In this document: positions 1 through 10,483 of the stretch, piece by piece | Layout of the letters: every line of letters begins with the position of its first letter | Numbering within the stretch: the stretch's first letter is position 1 | Assembly: GCF_035046485.1 (NCBI RefSeq) | Contig: NC_085137.1 | Span: 4,255,977-4,319,976 of the forward strand | Source: Aedes albopictus | Lineage: Eukaryota > Arthropoda > Insecta > Diptera > Culicidae | DNA: 64,000 nt | Direction: 5' to 3' | The notes under the pieces: model-generated | Seen by the model: the letters and a program-made list of their open reading frames with translations, nothing else | What the model was told of the DNA's origin: nothing | The model's database searches: none | Made by a program: the position numbers and the translations under genes

Positions 1-915
1 AGTGTGAACGATGGTTGGTTCTCTCAGCAGCTGATGCAGCTCGTGGTTCATTCGCCTTCTCCAAGTCCCGTCTTCCATCTGCACTCCGCCGTAGATGGTA
101 CGCAACACCTTCCGTTCGATAACTTCAAGGGCGCGTTTGTCCTTGCACGTAAGGTCCATGCTTCGTGCCCATAGAGGACTACCGGTCTAATCAGCGTTTT
201 GTAGATGGTTAACTTCGTGTTACGGCGAACTTTATTCGATCGTAGAGTTCTGCGGAGTCCAAAGAAACAACGATTTTCTGCCACAATGCGCCTCTGAATT
301 TCTCTGCTGGTGTCGTTTTCGGCGGTCACCAGTGAGCCCAAGTACACGAATTCTTCATCCGCCTCTATTTCACCACTGTCCATATAAATTCGGGAGCACT
401 TTGTCATCATGTATTTTGTCTTCGACACACTAATGACTAATCCGATTCACCTGGCTTCTCTCTTTAGTCGGATGTACGTTTCCGCCATCGTCTCAAATCT
501 ATGAGCAATAATATCAATATCATCAGCGAAATCAAGCAGCTGAACGGACTTCGTGAAAATCGTTCCACGCGTGTTTATCCCCAATCTCCTAATTACACCC
601 TCTAAAACAATGTTGAACAGCAAGCACGAAAGACCATCACCTTGCCGTAACCCTCTGCAAGATTCGCAGGGACTCGAGAGTGTCCCTGATACTCGAACTA
701 CGCACATCACTCGATCCATCGTCGCCTTGATCAATCGTATCCGTTTATCCGTTTATCCGATAAACAAACGATGTGTGGGCACGTTGTATTCGCGGCATTT
801 CTGCAATGTCTGGTGGATGGCGAACATCTGGTCCGTTATAGCGCGTTCACCCTTGAATCCAGCCTGATATTGCCCCACGAACTCTCTTGCAATCGGTGAT
901 AGACGGCGGCATAGA
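1..915 (-). mobile_element. RTE-like LINE reverse transcriptase fragment, degenerate
   Basis: Read on the minus strand, this is the central and C-terminal part of a reverse transcriptase of RTE-like type. Visible blocks in order are the REFVGQYQAGF region (about 910-850), the GLRQGDGLSCLLFN block (about 650-600), the catalytic LLDFADDIDII block (about 540-500), and the downstream EFVYLGSLVTAENDTS and YKTLIRPVVLYGHEAW blocks (about 350-170). Frameshifts split it into at least three frames. The segment that should carry the first catalytic Asp (motif A) is replaced near 735-780 by a stop and a small GTTTATCCG duplication, so it cannot be active. The left end is cut by the window edge. A second copy at 46.7-47.8 kb shares both edges of this fragment. 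RTE assignment rests on motif style only. Confidence 0.8.
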
Positions 916-2690
916 TGTACACCAGGTGATGGTAGTGTAACTATATGTAGGATTATCCGTAAAAAGGAACAAACTCGAGAATTATAAAATTATGAAATTG
1001 TTTTTTTTTTTCTGTTCGGATGAGCCACTGCGACCAGAATTTAGATCTTTTGTGGCAATACCCGTATCCTTAGTATTTAGTGCATGTCGTACTACTCCAT
1101 TGTCATTGAGAGGCAATGGAGTATCGATTTCTGTACAGATCTTGTTTTGTTACCTCAGAGGTTCGAGAAATCGAATGTGATGAAAAAGTACCGTTTTCAC
1201 AGGGAAATAAATCCTAGCGAAAGTGCGCCCTTTATCACACATAATCGATTCTATTTCTGAGAAAAACAAAACGGTAGAACTGATATTTGTCCATGCATCG
1301 GAACTCTGGTTTCATCCATGTCTTGCCCCTAGTTTAGTCCCAGGACAACATTGAAAAACCCGGGGCTTTAGGCTAGTTGCAAAACGCTGACAAATTAGAG
1401 AATGTGTTCGGTAATAAGACTTCACGTGAGTCCTTGTATCACCAGTATTTATCAGTCCTTAGTAGGTTATTACGCAATTAGATACGCAAAGCATGTTTGT
1501 TTTGCTTACATCAAGTGTAGTCTCGGCGAGGACAAACCGAGTCTTTAACTTTCCATAAGGCAAAATAAATGCAATTTTAGAAACTGTCACTAGTAACAAG
1601 GGCTTTGTACCATGAATCCTTATTACCAAAACGCATTACCCTAGCTTAACAAGCTGGATGTCACCAGGGTTCAGTTTGGTAGATCTTACTCCGTAACGCA
1701 ACCCAAAAGGGAGATCTACCCACGTTACGAGCTCCGTTAAAGATCGAGCATGTTTTAAACCCCCTCAACCATTCATCCCTCAGCACGGGTCGCCTGACAC
1801 CTTGGATTGGGGTTCCCTGTTTGGTGGACTTTTACCCCCGGAACAGGGGGTCCGTAGTGCTATTCTAAGCCGGCAACTACACGGGCAATTGTTTTTAAAA
1901 ACTCATAACTAATTATAAAAATGTCATAACCAAAACAACAATAGCATGACACCCTGAAGCAGCTAGAATCATAAACGTTTACGACCTGATAAGACTGTGC
2001 CGCGACGCGGTACCCGTAATGAGCAGTGCAAAAATCCAATTTCAGAACATTCACTTTCGCACAAGCGAAATTCCCCATGCTCCCCGGTAGTCCCAGTCAC
2101 CGACCGCAGCACGTGGATCAACGCCAACTACGACGACGACGACGACGACGTCGAGCGATCCCGTTCCTTTGCAAACATCTTGCGGGATCTCCTACATTGC
2201 CGTTTCCAGGCGATGACGCAATTCTGCCCGACCCGTTGTTGTTACTGTTTAACGATTGCGTCTACATACACTCCAGCCCGATCCCGATTCGAATCATGTG
2301 CGCGCGTTCCGATGTTTGGGTCAAAACCACCTGTGCTGGAAAAACCCTACTCTGACATGTTTGGAAAACAAACCTCATCCCGAGTCCCGCGTGAGTGGTA
2401 GCATGTCTACCGGACGACGACGTCCAGAGATAATGGGGGGATGCTGGCTGCCGCCGCCTGGCCTGGACGGTACAAACACCTGCCTACTTAGAGACGTGTG
2501 CGCGCAAGTAGCTTAATTGCCTTATAGCGGATTAGTCAACGCGCGCGCGAGCGCCAACTCTCTCTTTCTGGAGACGGACTCAAAATAGAGCCACCCGGGA
2601 TCTTCCCGTCGTCTGGGGAGCGGAGGCTCGAAAACCGGCACCCAGCGCATGTGCTCGGTAAAACCCAGAGCGTAGGGTTTTCCCCATTCA
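916..2690. other. Non-coding stretch, no gene recognised
   Basis: No convincing coding exon is visible. Short open frames near 2.0-2.5 kb overlap each other in different frames and are partly made of a CGA trinucleotide run, so I do not treat them as genes. Base composition shifts from AT-rich to GC-rich towards 2.5 kb, leading into the candidate promoter. Confidence 0.6.
2131..2150. repeat. (CGA)n microsatellite
   Basis: Six to seven pure CGA units. They create short Asp or Arg runs in overlapping open frames, which is the main reason those frames look long. Confidence 0.9.
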
Positions 2691-2699
2691 TGAAACCTG

Positions 2700-2960
2700 T
2701 GGACGTCTAGGTGGACGTCGTCTTCGTCGGCGCCGTCGTCGGTGTGAGAGTTTCCGATAATGTCGCTCTGACGTCAGTCCAATCAAATCTAACCTACACA
2801 TTTAGGCCACGCACGCTTTCGTATTCGTCGCGAGCCATTGCACAGTGCATTGCACACCATCGCGATCATCAGATCGCAGTAGTCTGCGCGTGCCGTATAC
2901 CACGCATGCGCGAGCGCGGCTCAATTAGTCGCGTTTCCTACACTGAGAGACAATTCCGAC
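2700..2960 (+). promoter_or_regulatory. Candidate CpG-rich promoter with CRE, CCAAT and NRF1-like motif
   Basis: A full palindromic cAMP-response element TGACGTCA lies at 2769-2776. A CCAAT box follows three bases later at 2779-2783. An NRF1-like core GCATGCGC lies at 2904-2911, in a region much richer in CpG than its surroundings. These elements typically mark proximal promoters of TATA-less genes. No recognised coding exon follows directly; the nearest candidate is at 5923. Orientation is inferred from motif order only. Confidence 0.35.
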
Positions 2961-5922
2961 GATGAAACCGGATGAATTTCCGACTGAACGTTTTTGTATT
3001 TGTTTTTGTGTGCACATGCTCACAACCACCAACGTTTCGGATCGTATGTTTATTTCTACGTTTTATTGACTCACTTAGTCGCTTGTTTACAGTTTCTACA
3101 CCGCAGCAATCACTGCAACTAACACCACCGCCGCAGTAGCAGAAGGCAATCAACGCCTACTTCGATACGCGCGCGGTTCTTTTACATGTGTTACTACATA
3201 TACCTTCTACATCTGTTTCTGTTTCTTATCCACTCCGCCTGCTTTGATTGCTGCTGGTCGCTGGTCGCTGGCTAGTTCACAGCAAGCTGACGGACGTGGC
3301 GATTTTATACCAACATCACATCCATGTTTACTTATATTGTGTATGGTTGTCGGTCACACGCCGTTCGTTGTGTGTCGGTCGTGCGAGCGCCTTTCGTTTG
3401 CTTTCATAATCCAACCAAGCGGTTCTGCTCCTTTCAGTTACAATCTGAGTGCCGCCTTCAAAGTGTCGCGAATTTCGATCGCCGAGATCGATCCGCATCG
3501 GTCGCCTTCGGTTCCAAGTTGCAAGAAACTTAAAACATGATCGGAGAATGATCGAATAATTCTTGGTGGTTGATCTGGGATTCCCGTGATTTGAAAACAC
3601 TGATGATGTGAGTGGAATTTGCTTTTGAGAAGAAGTGGGTGTTGTCGAAAAACATAAAACAGAATAGTTGGCGACAAAAACTACAAAAAGTGTATCGGAG
3701 GAAAAAGAAGATCCAGATTGGTCATTCGCTGAAAACGTGATAGCTGAGCTTTTTTCCCTCGAAACTATTTTGCCAGATACCAGTACACATAGAGGGGGCT
3801 AGTGCAGCAAACTAACAACGTAGAAAGTGCAATTCAGAAGAATAAGTGATCGGCAGTTAAAATTTATAATTTTGGGGTTTCCTCCAGCTAATTGCTGATT
3901 TTGTTTTGCAAAAGAATTATTCTGAACTCGGTTATCATTCTAAACAAGTTAACCTTTCGCTCATCTTGACCCCTGCAATCAATCCACTGGCTCTGGTCGT
4001 CAATTTTGTGCAAAGCGGATTATAAATCAACTCACACTAGGCGGTTACTTTATTCACTCAATACGAACACACTCAAATCACTCCAGCACTGGCTCGCAGC
4101 CTACTCCGCACAGCCAGAGTTTATCGTTTATAGCTATACGGTAGAGTGGCCCATGCTGATATGGAAATAATTTTGGACTTTAGGAGCTTACCCTCTACGG
4201 TGGGAGAATAAATGACCTGTTGACCTATTTGCCGCCAAAATATTGAAATTAGATTTTGTCGCTTAGAAAAATACTTCTTATCAAAGCTACTTATAAATAC
4301 CGGAGGTAATCAGCTTCCTGGAAGTGTTCAAAGAACAGGGCTATCAGCTCATGAAATTCTAAGGGAAGACCCCCGATCCTTTCTTGCATGCGTGGTTTTT
4401 CTGCTACAACTGCTTGAACCAACACACATGAAAATGTGTACACAGGGAGACTCGTGTTCAGTACTATCCGTGTACTAAAAACACAATGAATTGGTTTAAA
4501 ACAAACTAAGTTATAGCTTGAAAACGACTCGTGTCAAAGTAAAACCGGGTGCATTTGAAGTGCTTCACATTTGACAGGAACCTTACAAATGCGTGGATGA
4601 TACATACGCAAATCAAACTTTATCAAACTTCATAAGCATCTTGGAGGATAAAAACGAAAATTTCGTGCAATGTTTATGAATTTACTGCTCATAACTCGCT
4701 TCAGATGAACAAAACAAATACCTAATGTCCGTCGGATATGAGTTATCATCTATGATGTTGTTTTTCTCCTGTTCGATACTTGTAGGTATTAATGTCATGC
4801 ACGTTCCACGACGCAACCAGCATCTGGAGGGCTGGATTTTGTTTTCATTTCACACAAAATAAACAGCAACAGTTATATCCGAGTTTTGGACACTCTCTTG
4901 CTGTCGTCTCTGTGGAGATTCCATAACGAAGCACACAAAAATGCTTTGATAAACAATAGCTAGGCAACCATTACATTGAACACTTCTTCTGTATAGCTGT
5001 CATTATTCTCCATACATTCTCATTACATTTCCAATGAAAACTTTGAGTCCCTGATGATTACTTTATCATTTTGATGGCAAACTCCCCTTTCACCAAGTAG
5101 GCTCGTGTTTTCAGAGAATCACATTTCTCCACTGGAGCTATCGTTGCGATGAGTTCAACCTATTTCTCCAATTTTGGGCCACTCTGTCCCCCCACACAAT
5201 CGAACGAGAAAAAAAATCGCCTCCTAATGTGTTTTTTATACACCGCTTGATTTGGTTTTGTTGTTGTTTTGAAATTTATTGCCTTAAGCTTTTTCGCCGA
5301 AGCACGCCGCCACTCACTTCGCACCGGTCCCCTTTTCGCACCCATCGCATGCCTAGATCAAACCAAGTTCATCGCTGGCGTTAGGCGTAGTAGGCGATCG
5401 CGCCGCATCCCACCGTGCGAGCGTCGCCGTCATTCCGCGGATCGAATCGAACGGGAAGGTGCTCCGAAAACGTGTAAAACCTGTTTCTGCTCCTGGCAGC
5501 GATCAAAACCGACCAAAGATCACGCTCGGAGGAATACCGCTCTGTAGTAGTGACAATCACGCTTACCAGCATAGTTAGTTGCACGGAGTTTTGCTTGTAG
5601 CGCCTTTCGTATCCTTGTTCGATCATCTTCCGAGGAAGTGAAATTAATCTTCTGTTGTATGTTCTCTTACAGAGTTTTTGTGACTACAGACTTTGAAAAA
5701 TGAAGCAATCATTTGGTGGTGGTTAAACAAAGATTGCGGAAAACAAGAAGTTGACAAGTGTGTTGTATAGGAAAACAAAAAAACTGTTCGCTAAGTGATA
5801 AATATTAAGAAGCTATAAAGTGATAGTTTTAATTGGAATAACTGAGACAACGATTTAGCTCGGTGTTGCTGGATAGCCCACTGTCAAACCGAAAGCCACA
5901 GTAGGCGTGGAACCAGCACGCA
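2961..5922. other. Non-coding stretch, possible 5' UTR or intron
   Basis: No coding exon recognised. The 5.25-5.6 kb part is again CpG-rich and could be a second promoter or untranslated exon ahead of the candidate exon at 5923, but nothing decides this. Confidence 0.4.
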
Positions 5923-5956
5923 ATGGGACCTAACGACAACAACAACGTTATGGAAG
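5923..5956 (+). CDS. Candidate first coding exon (11 codons plus one base)
   Basis: An ATG at 5923 opens the short peptide MGPNDNNNVME and is followed immediately by a strong splice donor, GTACGT, at 5957. The context before the ATG (CACGCA) is acceptable. Such tiny Asn-rich first exons followed by long introns are common in mosquito genes. I found no matching downstream exon in the window, so the product is unknown and the call is speculative. A chance ATG next to a chance donor remains quite possible. Confidence 0.22.
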
Positions 5957-6450
5957 GTACGTTGGAACTTTTGGGTTGCTTTGTTTTTGTTGATTTGACA
6001 ACTGCCCGTATCATTTTCAATCAACATGAGATTTGAATCGGCCTACTAAATTATTCAATGTAATACAAATTATCGGAAATGTTTCTGTTTTTCTTGAATT
6101 GTTTTCATATTTTTGAAGATGACAACAAAATTAAAAGTCAACAGTTACGACCGCCTTGCCCGAGCGCTAAATTATCATAGTCCGACAATTTATTTCCCCG
6201 CTTTGAGTGTTATTAGCAATTGCGTGCGGCGCAATAGGAATACTAATCACGTTTACTCGCAGAAGACCCGGTGGTTTCCCGTTTTACCGGATCGGCGGGC
6301 CTGGATCCAGGGAATTCCCAGGACTGGGGGGTTTTGATCCATTGAAACGGTAAACTTTCGGCTCGATTCGAAAAATTCCATTCAAAACCAATAAATGCCC
6401 CATAACTTACGGCCATTCACAGTACAGCTGATCGGACATGTTAGGCCAAA

Positions 6451-6615
6451 GGGGCCGTCCATTAATTACGTAAGGGTTTATGGGGGGAGGGGGGGTTTGA
6501 GAAATCTTACGCGTCATACAAAAATATTTGGGCTTTCATACAAAAAATCTTACAAGGGGGGGTGGGGGTGTCGAAAAATCGTGAAAATTGCCTTACGTAA
6601 TAAATGGACAGCCCC
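6451..6615. mobile_element. Short inverted-repeat element (MITE) with G-rich arm, 165 bp
   Basis: The ends form an imperfect inverted repeat: GGGGCCGTCCATTAATTACG at the left, and its complement with small mismatches at 6591-6615. AAA flanks both sides, compatible with a 3-bp target duplication. The interior has two G-rich runs (6482-6496 and 6556-6568) separated by a CATACAAAAA-type segment. A related element lies at 36803-36983. It codes for nothing. Confidence 0.75.
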
Positions 6616-7390
6616 AAACATGTAATGTTCAAACCACCCTAGCCCATTATCATCGAGTGACCTTGGCCAAAGGCTGAATACTTCCATACCCGAGTAAACG
6701 CAGTAGGCCGCTTCAACGGGAAAGAATAGTACCCGGCGATGGTCGCCATTGTTTTCTCTCGTCGCTCTCTGACCGACGGTTGCCCTAGGTAGTGCGGCGG
6801 AGAAGCTTTCAATGGCGTGCACGCGATTAATTTCTAGCTGATTGCAACCCGGTCGCCAGAGTGCAGCCCGGTGATGGATAGTGATGAGTATATTTCCATA
6901 CGCCGCTCCCGGATCACAACGTGAGGGTGGTTAAGTTGACGGAAAAATGCCCCGAAAGTTTGCCGGAAATTTCTTTCAGTGTAAACCGTCAACGTCGTAA
7001 ACAAGGAAGTTTGTCACAGCAACCTTGATGGACAAGATTCAAATTTTGGTAATTCTAATTCTTCCAGCATCGAACCACCCTAGCTGAACCGATTTGAAGT
7101 GCACTAGCTTCCATTTTTCGCTGTGTATTATATAAATTATACCTGACCGGTGCTGAATATTCGAAGCACCACATATCGGGCGGTTCGACGGGGAGGGAAG
7201 GCATCAATTCAGAGTGTTGATGCAGTGATTAGCGAATTTTCCGCAGGCCCCACCGCACACGCGGGCATAGATCATTGTCTCTACAATGACCGGGAGTTAG
7301 GGCAGCTTCCTCCCTACGGCTCAGTACGGAACTAGAATCACGCGCGAGTGCATCGATCGATCGACAGACGGAACAATCGAGCGCGAGGAA
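6616..7390 (+). promoter_or_regulatory. Upstream region of the first secreted-protein gene
   Basis: A TATATAAA box lies at 7129-7136 and an arthropod-type initiator TCAGT at 7321-7325, which is 66 bp before the ATG at 7391. They are too far apart to act together. Either transcription starts near 7160 with a leader of about 230 bases, or it starts at the TCAGT without a TATA box. No other gene is visible here. Confidence 0.4.
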
Positions 7391-8816
7391 ATGAGAACTG
7401 TGTCAGTGGAAAAGCTGCTCTGGTTGCTCATCGCCTGCGGTTTCGCCACGGCCCAGGCGGATAATCCTCTGGCCAAGGATGAAGAAGTGGTCAACGCAAC
7501 TACGGTGATCTTGGAGAACATCTCATCGGCTCAGGCAGCGATCGAACCACTGAAATCGGACGCGCCTACTACAGATTACTTAAAACTAGGCGCCCAAGGT
7601 CTGGTGGAATATGTTTCGAATTTAACCAGCAAATTTACTCCAGTGTTCGAAAAGTTCGAAGAGAATGATCTTCAGCTGATCCAGCAAAACCTTATCGAAG
7701 CTATCCGGTATCTGAACGGGTATGACGTCGTCAACAGCATCACTTTGCTGCAAAACGTGGACTACAACCTGTACAACCATAACCAGTTCCGGTCGATCAA
7801 CAGCGATATGAGAATTGCAGCGATTAGTCTATCGGAGGCGATGTTCGATCAACGTGATGTCACCCCCGCGCTAGATGATCTCGTCGCTACCTCCGACAAG
7901 CTGGTTGAACACGTTTCTCGCGTTTCCGATGCAATCCAGAAGGGAGAAGCCTGGACCTTGGAAACAACCAATCGGGCTATGGCCGCTCAACGCAGCTTCA
8001 ACGAATCGATCGATAACTATCTCAACGCATCGGCTACCCTGATCGAAGATGTTACCGAATCGCTGAACAATCTGCGTACCTACGAAGAAGAGCTGTATCA
8101 AAAAATGAAGGAAAAAATCAATATGTTCCCTAAATCTACCATCAACTACTTCATCGCACTAAAAAAATCCCTCGAGAACATGATACAGAAGGTGATGCTC
8201 AACTTCGAGAACCTCCGGCTTTACAAACACCGCGAAATCGAACAATGGAAGACGCGATCGTTCATATCCGCTCCGATGAGCTACATGACTCAGGTAACGG
8301 TCCAGGTTTCCGCCGATCCGATGCTCTCGAACGATTGCACCGAGGGCTACATCGAAAAGCTGCTGGCTTTCCCGAACTTCACGATGACTCATGTGAACGC
8401 GTGCCTGCTGGATCAGTCGGCGAACGAGGAGAAAACGTTCGAAACCGTCAACAGCGTCATCGAGAACTTTGCCGTCAGTGCGATCAATGCATCCTACGCG
8501 GCGTACGATATCTGCTTCCGGTACGCTCCGAAGAAAGTGGCCTACTGTTTGGATTTGGTAAGTTTGTTTTGCGGTTGCTTCGCAACGAATCGTTGATTAA
8601 CGCTTGGCTAAACTTTCGCAGAATGGGTTCGAGAATACCTGGGCCAACGGACGTATATTCATGGCGTCCAAGCAGATTGAGTCGTTCATCGACAGCGAGA
8701 TTCAAAGCAGCTTCAACACCTGCATCGCTCAGATCGGATACTTCCTGAACTATCACAACCTGCAGGAGATGTGCTTCTACAATAAGAAACGAAATCGGCC
8801 ACGTGGGCGTTGGTGA
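7391..8816 (+). CDS. Secreted protein with C-terminal six-cysteine domain (paralog A)
   Basis: Two exons, 7391-8557 and 8622-8816, joined across a 64-bp phase-0 intron (GTAAGT at 8558, TTTCGCAG ending 8621), give 453 residues. Residues 1-23 form a signal peptide ending AQA, so the product is probably secreted. The middle (about 30-310) is helical, acidic and glycosylatable; I count seven N-X-S/T sites up to the splice point. The C-terminus carries cysteines at 316, 338, 375, 386, 423 and 440, the only ones in the mature chain. The ATG chosen is the first in frame and directly precedes the signal peptide. Without splicing, the frame ends in the intron after 12 more residues. The spacing matches the convergent neighbour at 8896-10396. 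The style recalls insect DUF725/TsetseEP-type proteins of unknown biochemical role; that link is inference. No enzyme motif is seen. Confidence 0.85.
8558..8621 (+). other. 64-bp phase-0 intron of paralog A
   Basis: GTAAGT donor, TTCGCAG acceptor and a CTAAC-like branch region (GGCTAAACTTTCGCAG). It falls three codons after the fourth domain cysteine, the same place as the intron of paralog B. Confidence 0.85.
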
Positions 8817-8880
8817 ATCAGAAGTGTGTGGAACCACACCGTTACCGTATATTTCTGTTATTATTTCGCTGTTGTTGTTA

Positions 8881-8889
8881 TTTAATAAA
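8881..8889. terminator. Overlapping poly(A) signals of the two convergent genes
   Basis: On the plus strand AATAAA lies at 8884-8889, 68 bp past the stop of paralog A. On the minus strand ATTAAA reads across 8886-8881, ten bases past the stop of paralog B. The same few bases therefore appear to serve both transcripts. The plus-strand message would then run into the last codons of the minus-strand gene. Confidence 0.55.
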
Positions 8890-8895
8890 CATGTA

Positions 8896-10396
8896 CTATT
8901 GACAGTTGGCTCGCAGTCCTACATTTTGAACGTATTTCACCAGTCGCGAGTTGCAGTTGATCAGCTCCGATTGCACCTGTTCGAACAGGTAGAACGTCAC
9001 CGTATCCAAAAGAAAGAACTTTCCTCCAAAGTCTATGGTTTCCACGATCTGTTGGCGAATAAAAATCTCGATTAAGACTTATTTGATTACACCAAGCCGA
9101 ACTCACCTCATCCAAGCAGTCGTTCATCTTCTCGAACGGGTGGCTGTAGCAAATCTCCAAACTATCGTAGACGGCGGTGACATAGCCGCGCAGGAAATTG
9201 CTCGCTATCGACTGCACCTGGCTGGCTCCCTGACGCTCCAATCCCAGCTGGCTGTTGACGCACTGCGCAAGCTGCGACTGCACCGTACCCGGAAGCGTCC
9301 AGAACTGCGTGCGGAAGTTGGCGGCACATCCGTCCGGTTGTATCACGTTCACCAACCGGCGGGTGAGCTGTTCCGATTCGTTTTCCAAGTACGTTTGGGG
9401 TTCGTTCTCGGTGGCAAACACCGCACGCGTCACCAGGTAGTGCATTTCAACGATGTTTCGGCGGAAGTGTAGATTCACGATCAGGCTCTCGATTGAGCGG
9501 TTCAGCAGATCAAGCTTCTGTTCGACGCGGTCACTCAGAAGAGCTGGCCAGCGGAACACGAAGGAGTCGTTGACTGTTTTCAGGTGGTTAAAGAGCGCGT
9601 CGGTAGCGACGAGGATCGAGTTGAACGAAGCGTTCGAAGAGGTGATGTAATTGTTGACTGTTGAGACTGCGGATTGTCGACTGCTCTGAATTCTGGAGTT
9701 TGCTGTCGATCGGAAACTGTTGGCTGTGTTTATGGCACCCACCAAGCTACTGACAGTGGATGACAGATGTCCGGAAGATGCAGCAGATCGTTGAACTGCG
9801 TCTACCAGATCTTGGAGTAAACCGTCGACTGACAGTGCTGCTATGAACTGTTGAGTGTTGAGGCCTTGTCCTGCCACGGAATCGATCACTTGACTAACGT
9901 TCAGCAGAAGCTTCTGTAGAGCGAGACTCTCCGATATCAAATTCTCATGCCACGCGGCGAAGTAGGTAGATGTGCTGTTGTCTGCTTCTGTATCGAAGTT
10001 CGCTGCCAAGGACTCAGCGTAAAGCGATCCGTTTTGCAGCAATGGCTGGAGATTGTTGCACCGCATACTGATCTTCGAAAAGACGACCACCGGAGCCGTG
10101 GTACGATCTGTTGCTGCTCTGGAAACTTCCGCATACACATTCCCAGCCAACAAACTAACGTTTCCAACATAATCCCGAAGCGCGATGGCACCTTGATTCA
10201 AACTTGGTGAAGCCGTCGGAGGATACCGCACGTACGAGGACAGTGAATTGCGAGCATTGTTGAGATTCGTGACGACTTCCGATGCGTATCGTGCTAGAGC
10301 TGCCCCTTGAGGAAGTATGTAATTGTTGCCGAAGAACGGGTCTCCTCGAACTACGCTGCAAGCAGCAAGCACTAACAGAACTACGGCCTTCGCCAT
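8896..10396 (-). CDS. Secreted protein with C-terminal six-cysteine domain (paralog B)
   Basis: On the minus strand, exons 10396-9107 and 9048-8896 are joined across a 58-bp phase-0 intron (GTGAGT donor, GCCAACAG acceptor), giving 480 residues. An in-frame ATG at 10447 exists. I prefer 10396 because it starts a clean 18-residue signal peptide (MAKAVVLLVLAACSVVRG) and because the TATA box at 10460-10466 would place the transcript start downstream of 10447. The mature protein has eight N-X-S/T sites. Its domain cysteines are 357, 379, 416, 427, 462 and 479, spaced as in paralog A except for two residues in the fourth gap. There is one extra cysteine in the N-terminal half. Overall identity to paralog A is low outside the domain, so the duplication looks old. 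Likely secreted; function unknown; DUF725/TsetseEP-like by pattern only. Confidence 0.85.
9049..9106 (-). other. 58-bp phase-0 intron of paralog B
   Basis: Donor GTGAGT and acceptor CCAACAG on the minus strand. Splicing joins CLDE to IVETIDFGGK and restores the last two domain cysteines. Reading through the intron shifts the frame and loses the domain's end. Confidence 0.85.
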
Positions 10397-10459
10397 CGCA
10401 CAACTTCCGTGACCGTGACACAGAGATAAAACTGGACCTAAAGACATCTTCAGTATGCA

Positions 10460-10480
10460 TTTTATATCGGACTGTTATCA
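10460..10480 (-). promoter_or_regulatory. TATA box and GATA site of paralog B
   Basis: On the minus strand TATAAAA lies at 10466-10460 and TGATAA at 10480-10475, just upstream. A start about 30 bases below the TATA box gives a leader of roughly 35-40 bases to the ATG at 10396. GATA sites are common in insect gut and fat-body promoters; tissue is inference. Confidence 0.5.
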
Positions 10481-10483
10481 AAT

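Noticed and set aside
1997..2516. Overlapping 86-134 codon frames near 2.0-2.5 kb
   Set aside because: They overlap each other in different frames and depend on a CGA microsatellite.
10397..10447. Upstream in-frame ATG at 10447 as start of paralog B
   Set aside because: It adds 17 residues before a complete signal peptide and lies upstream of the transcript start expected from the TATA box.
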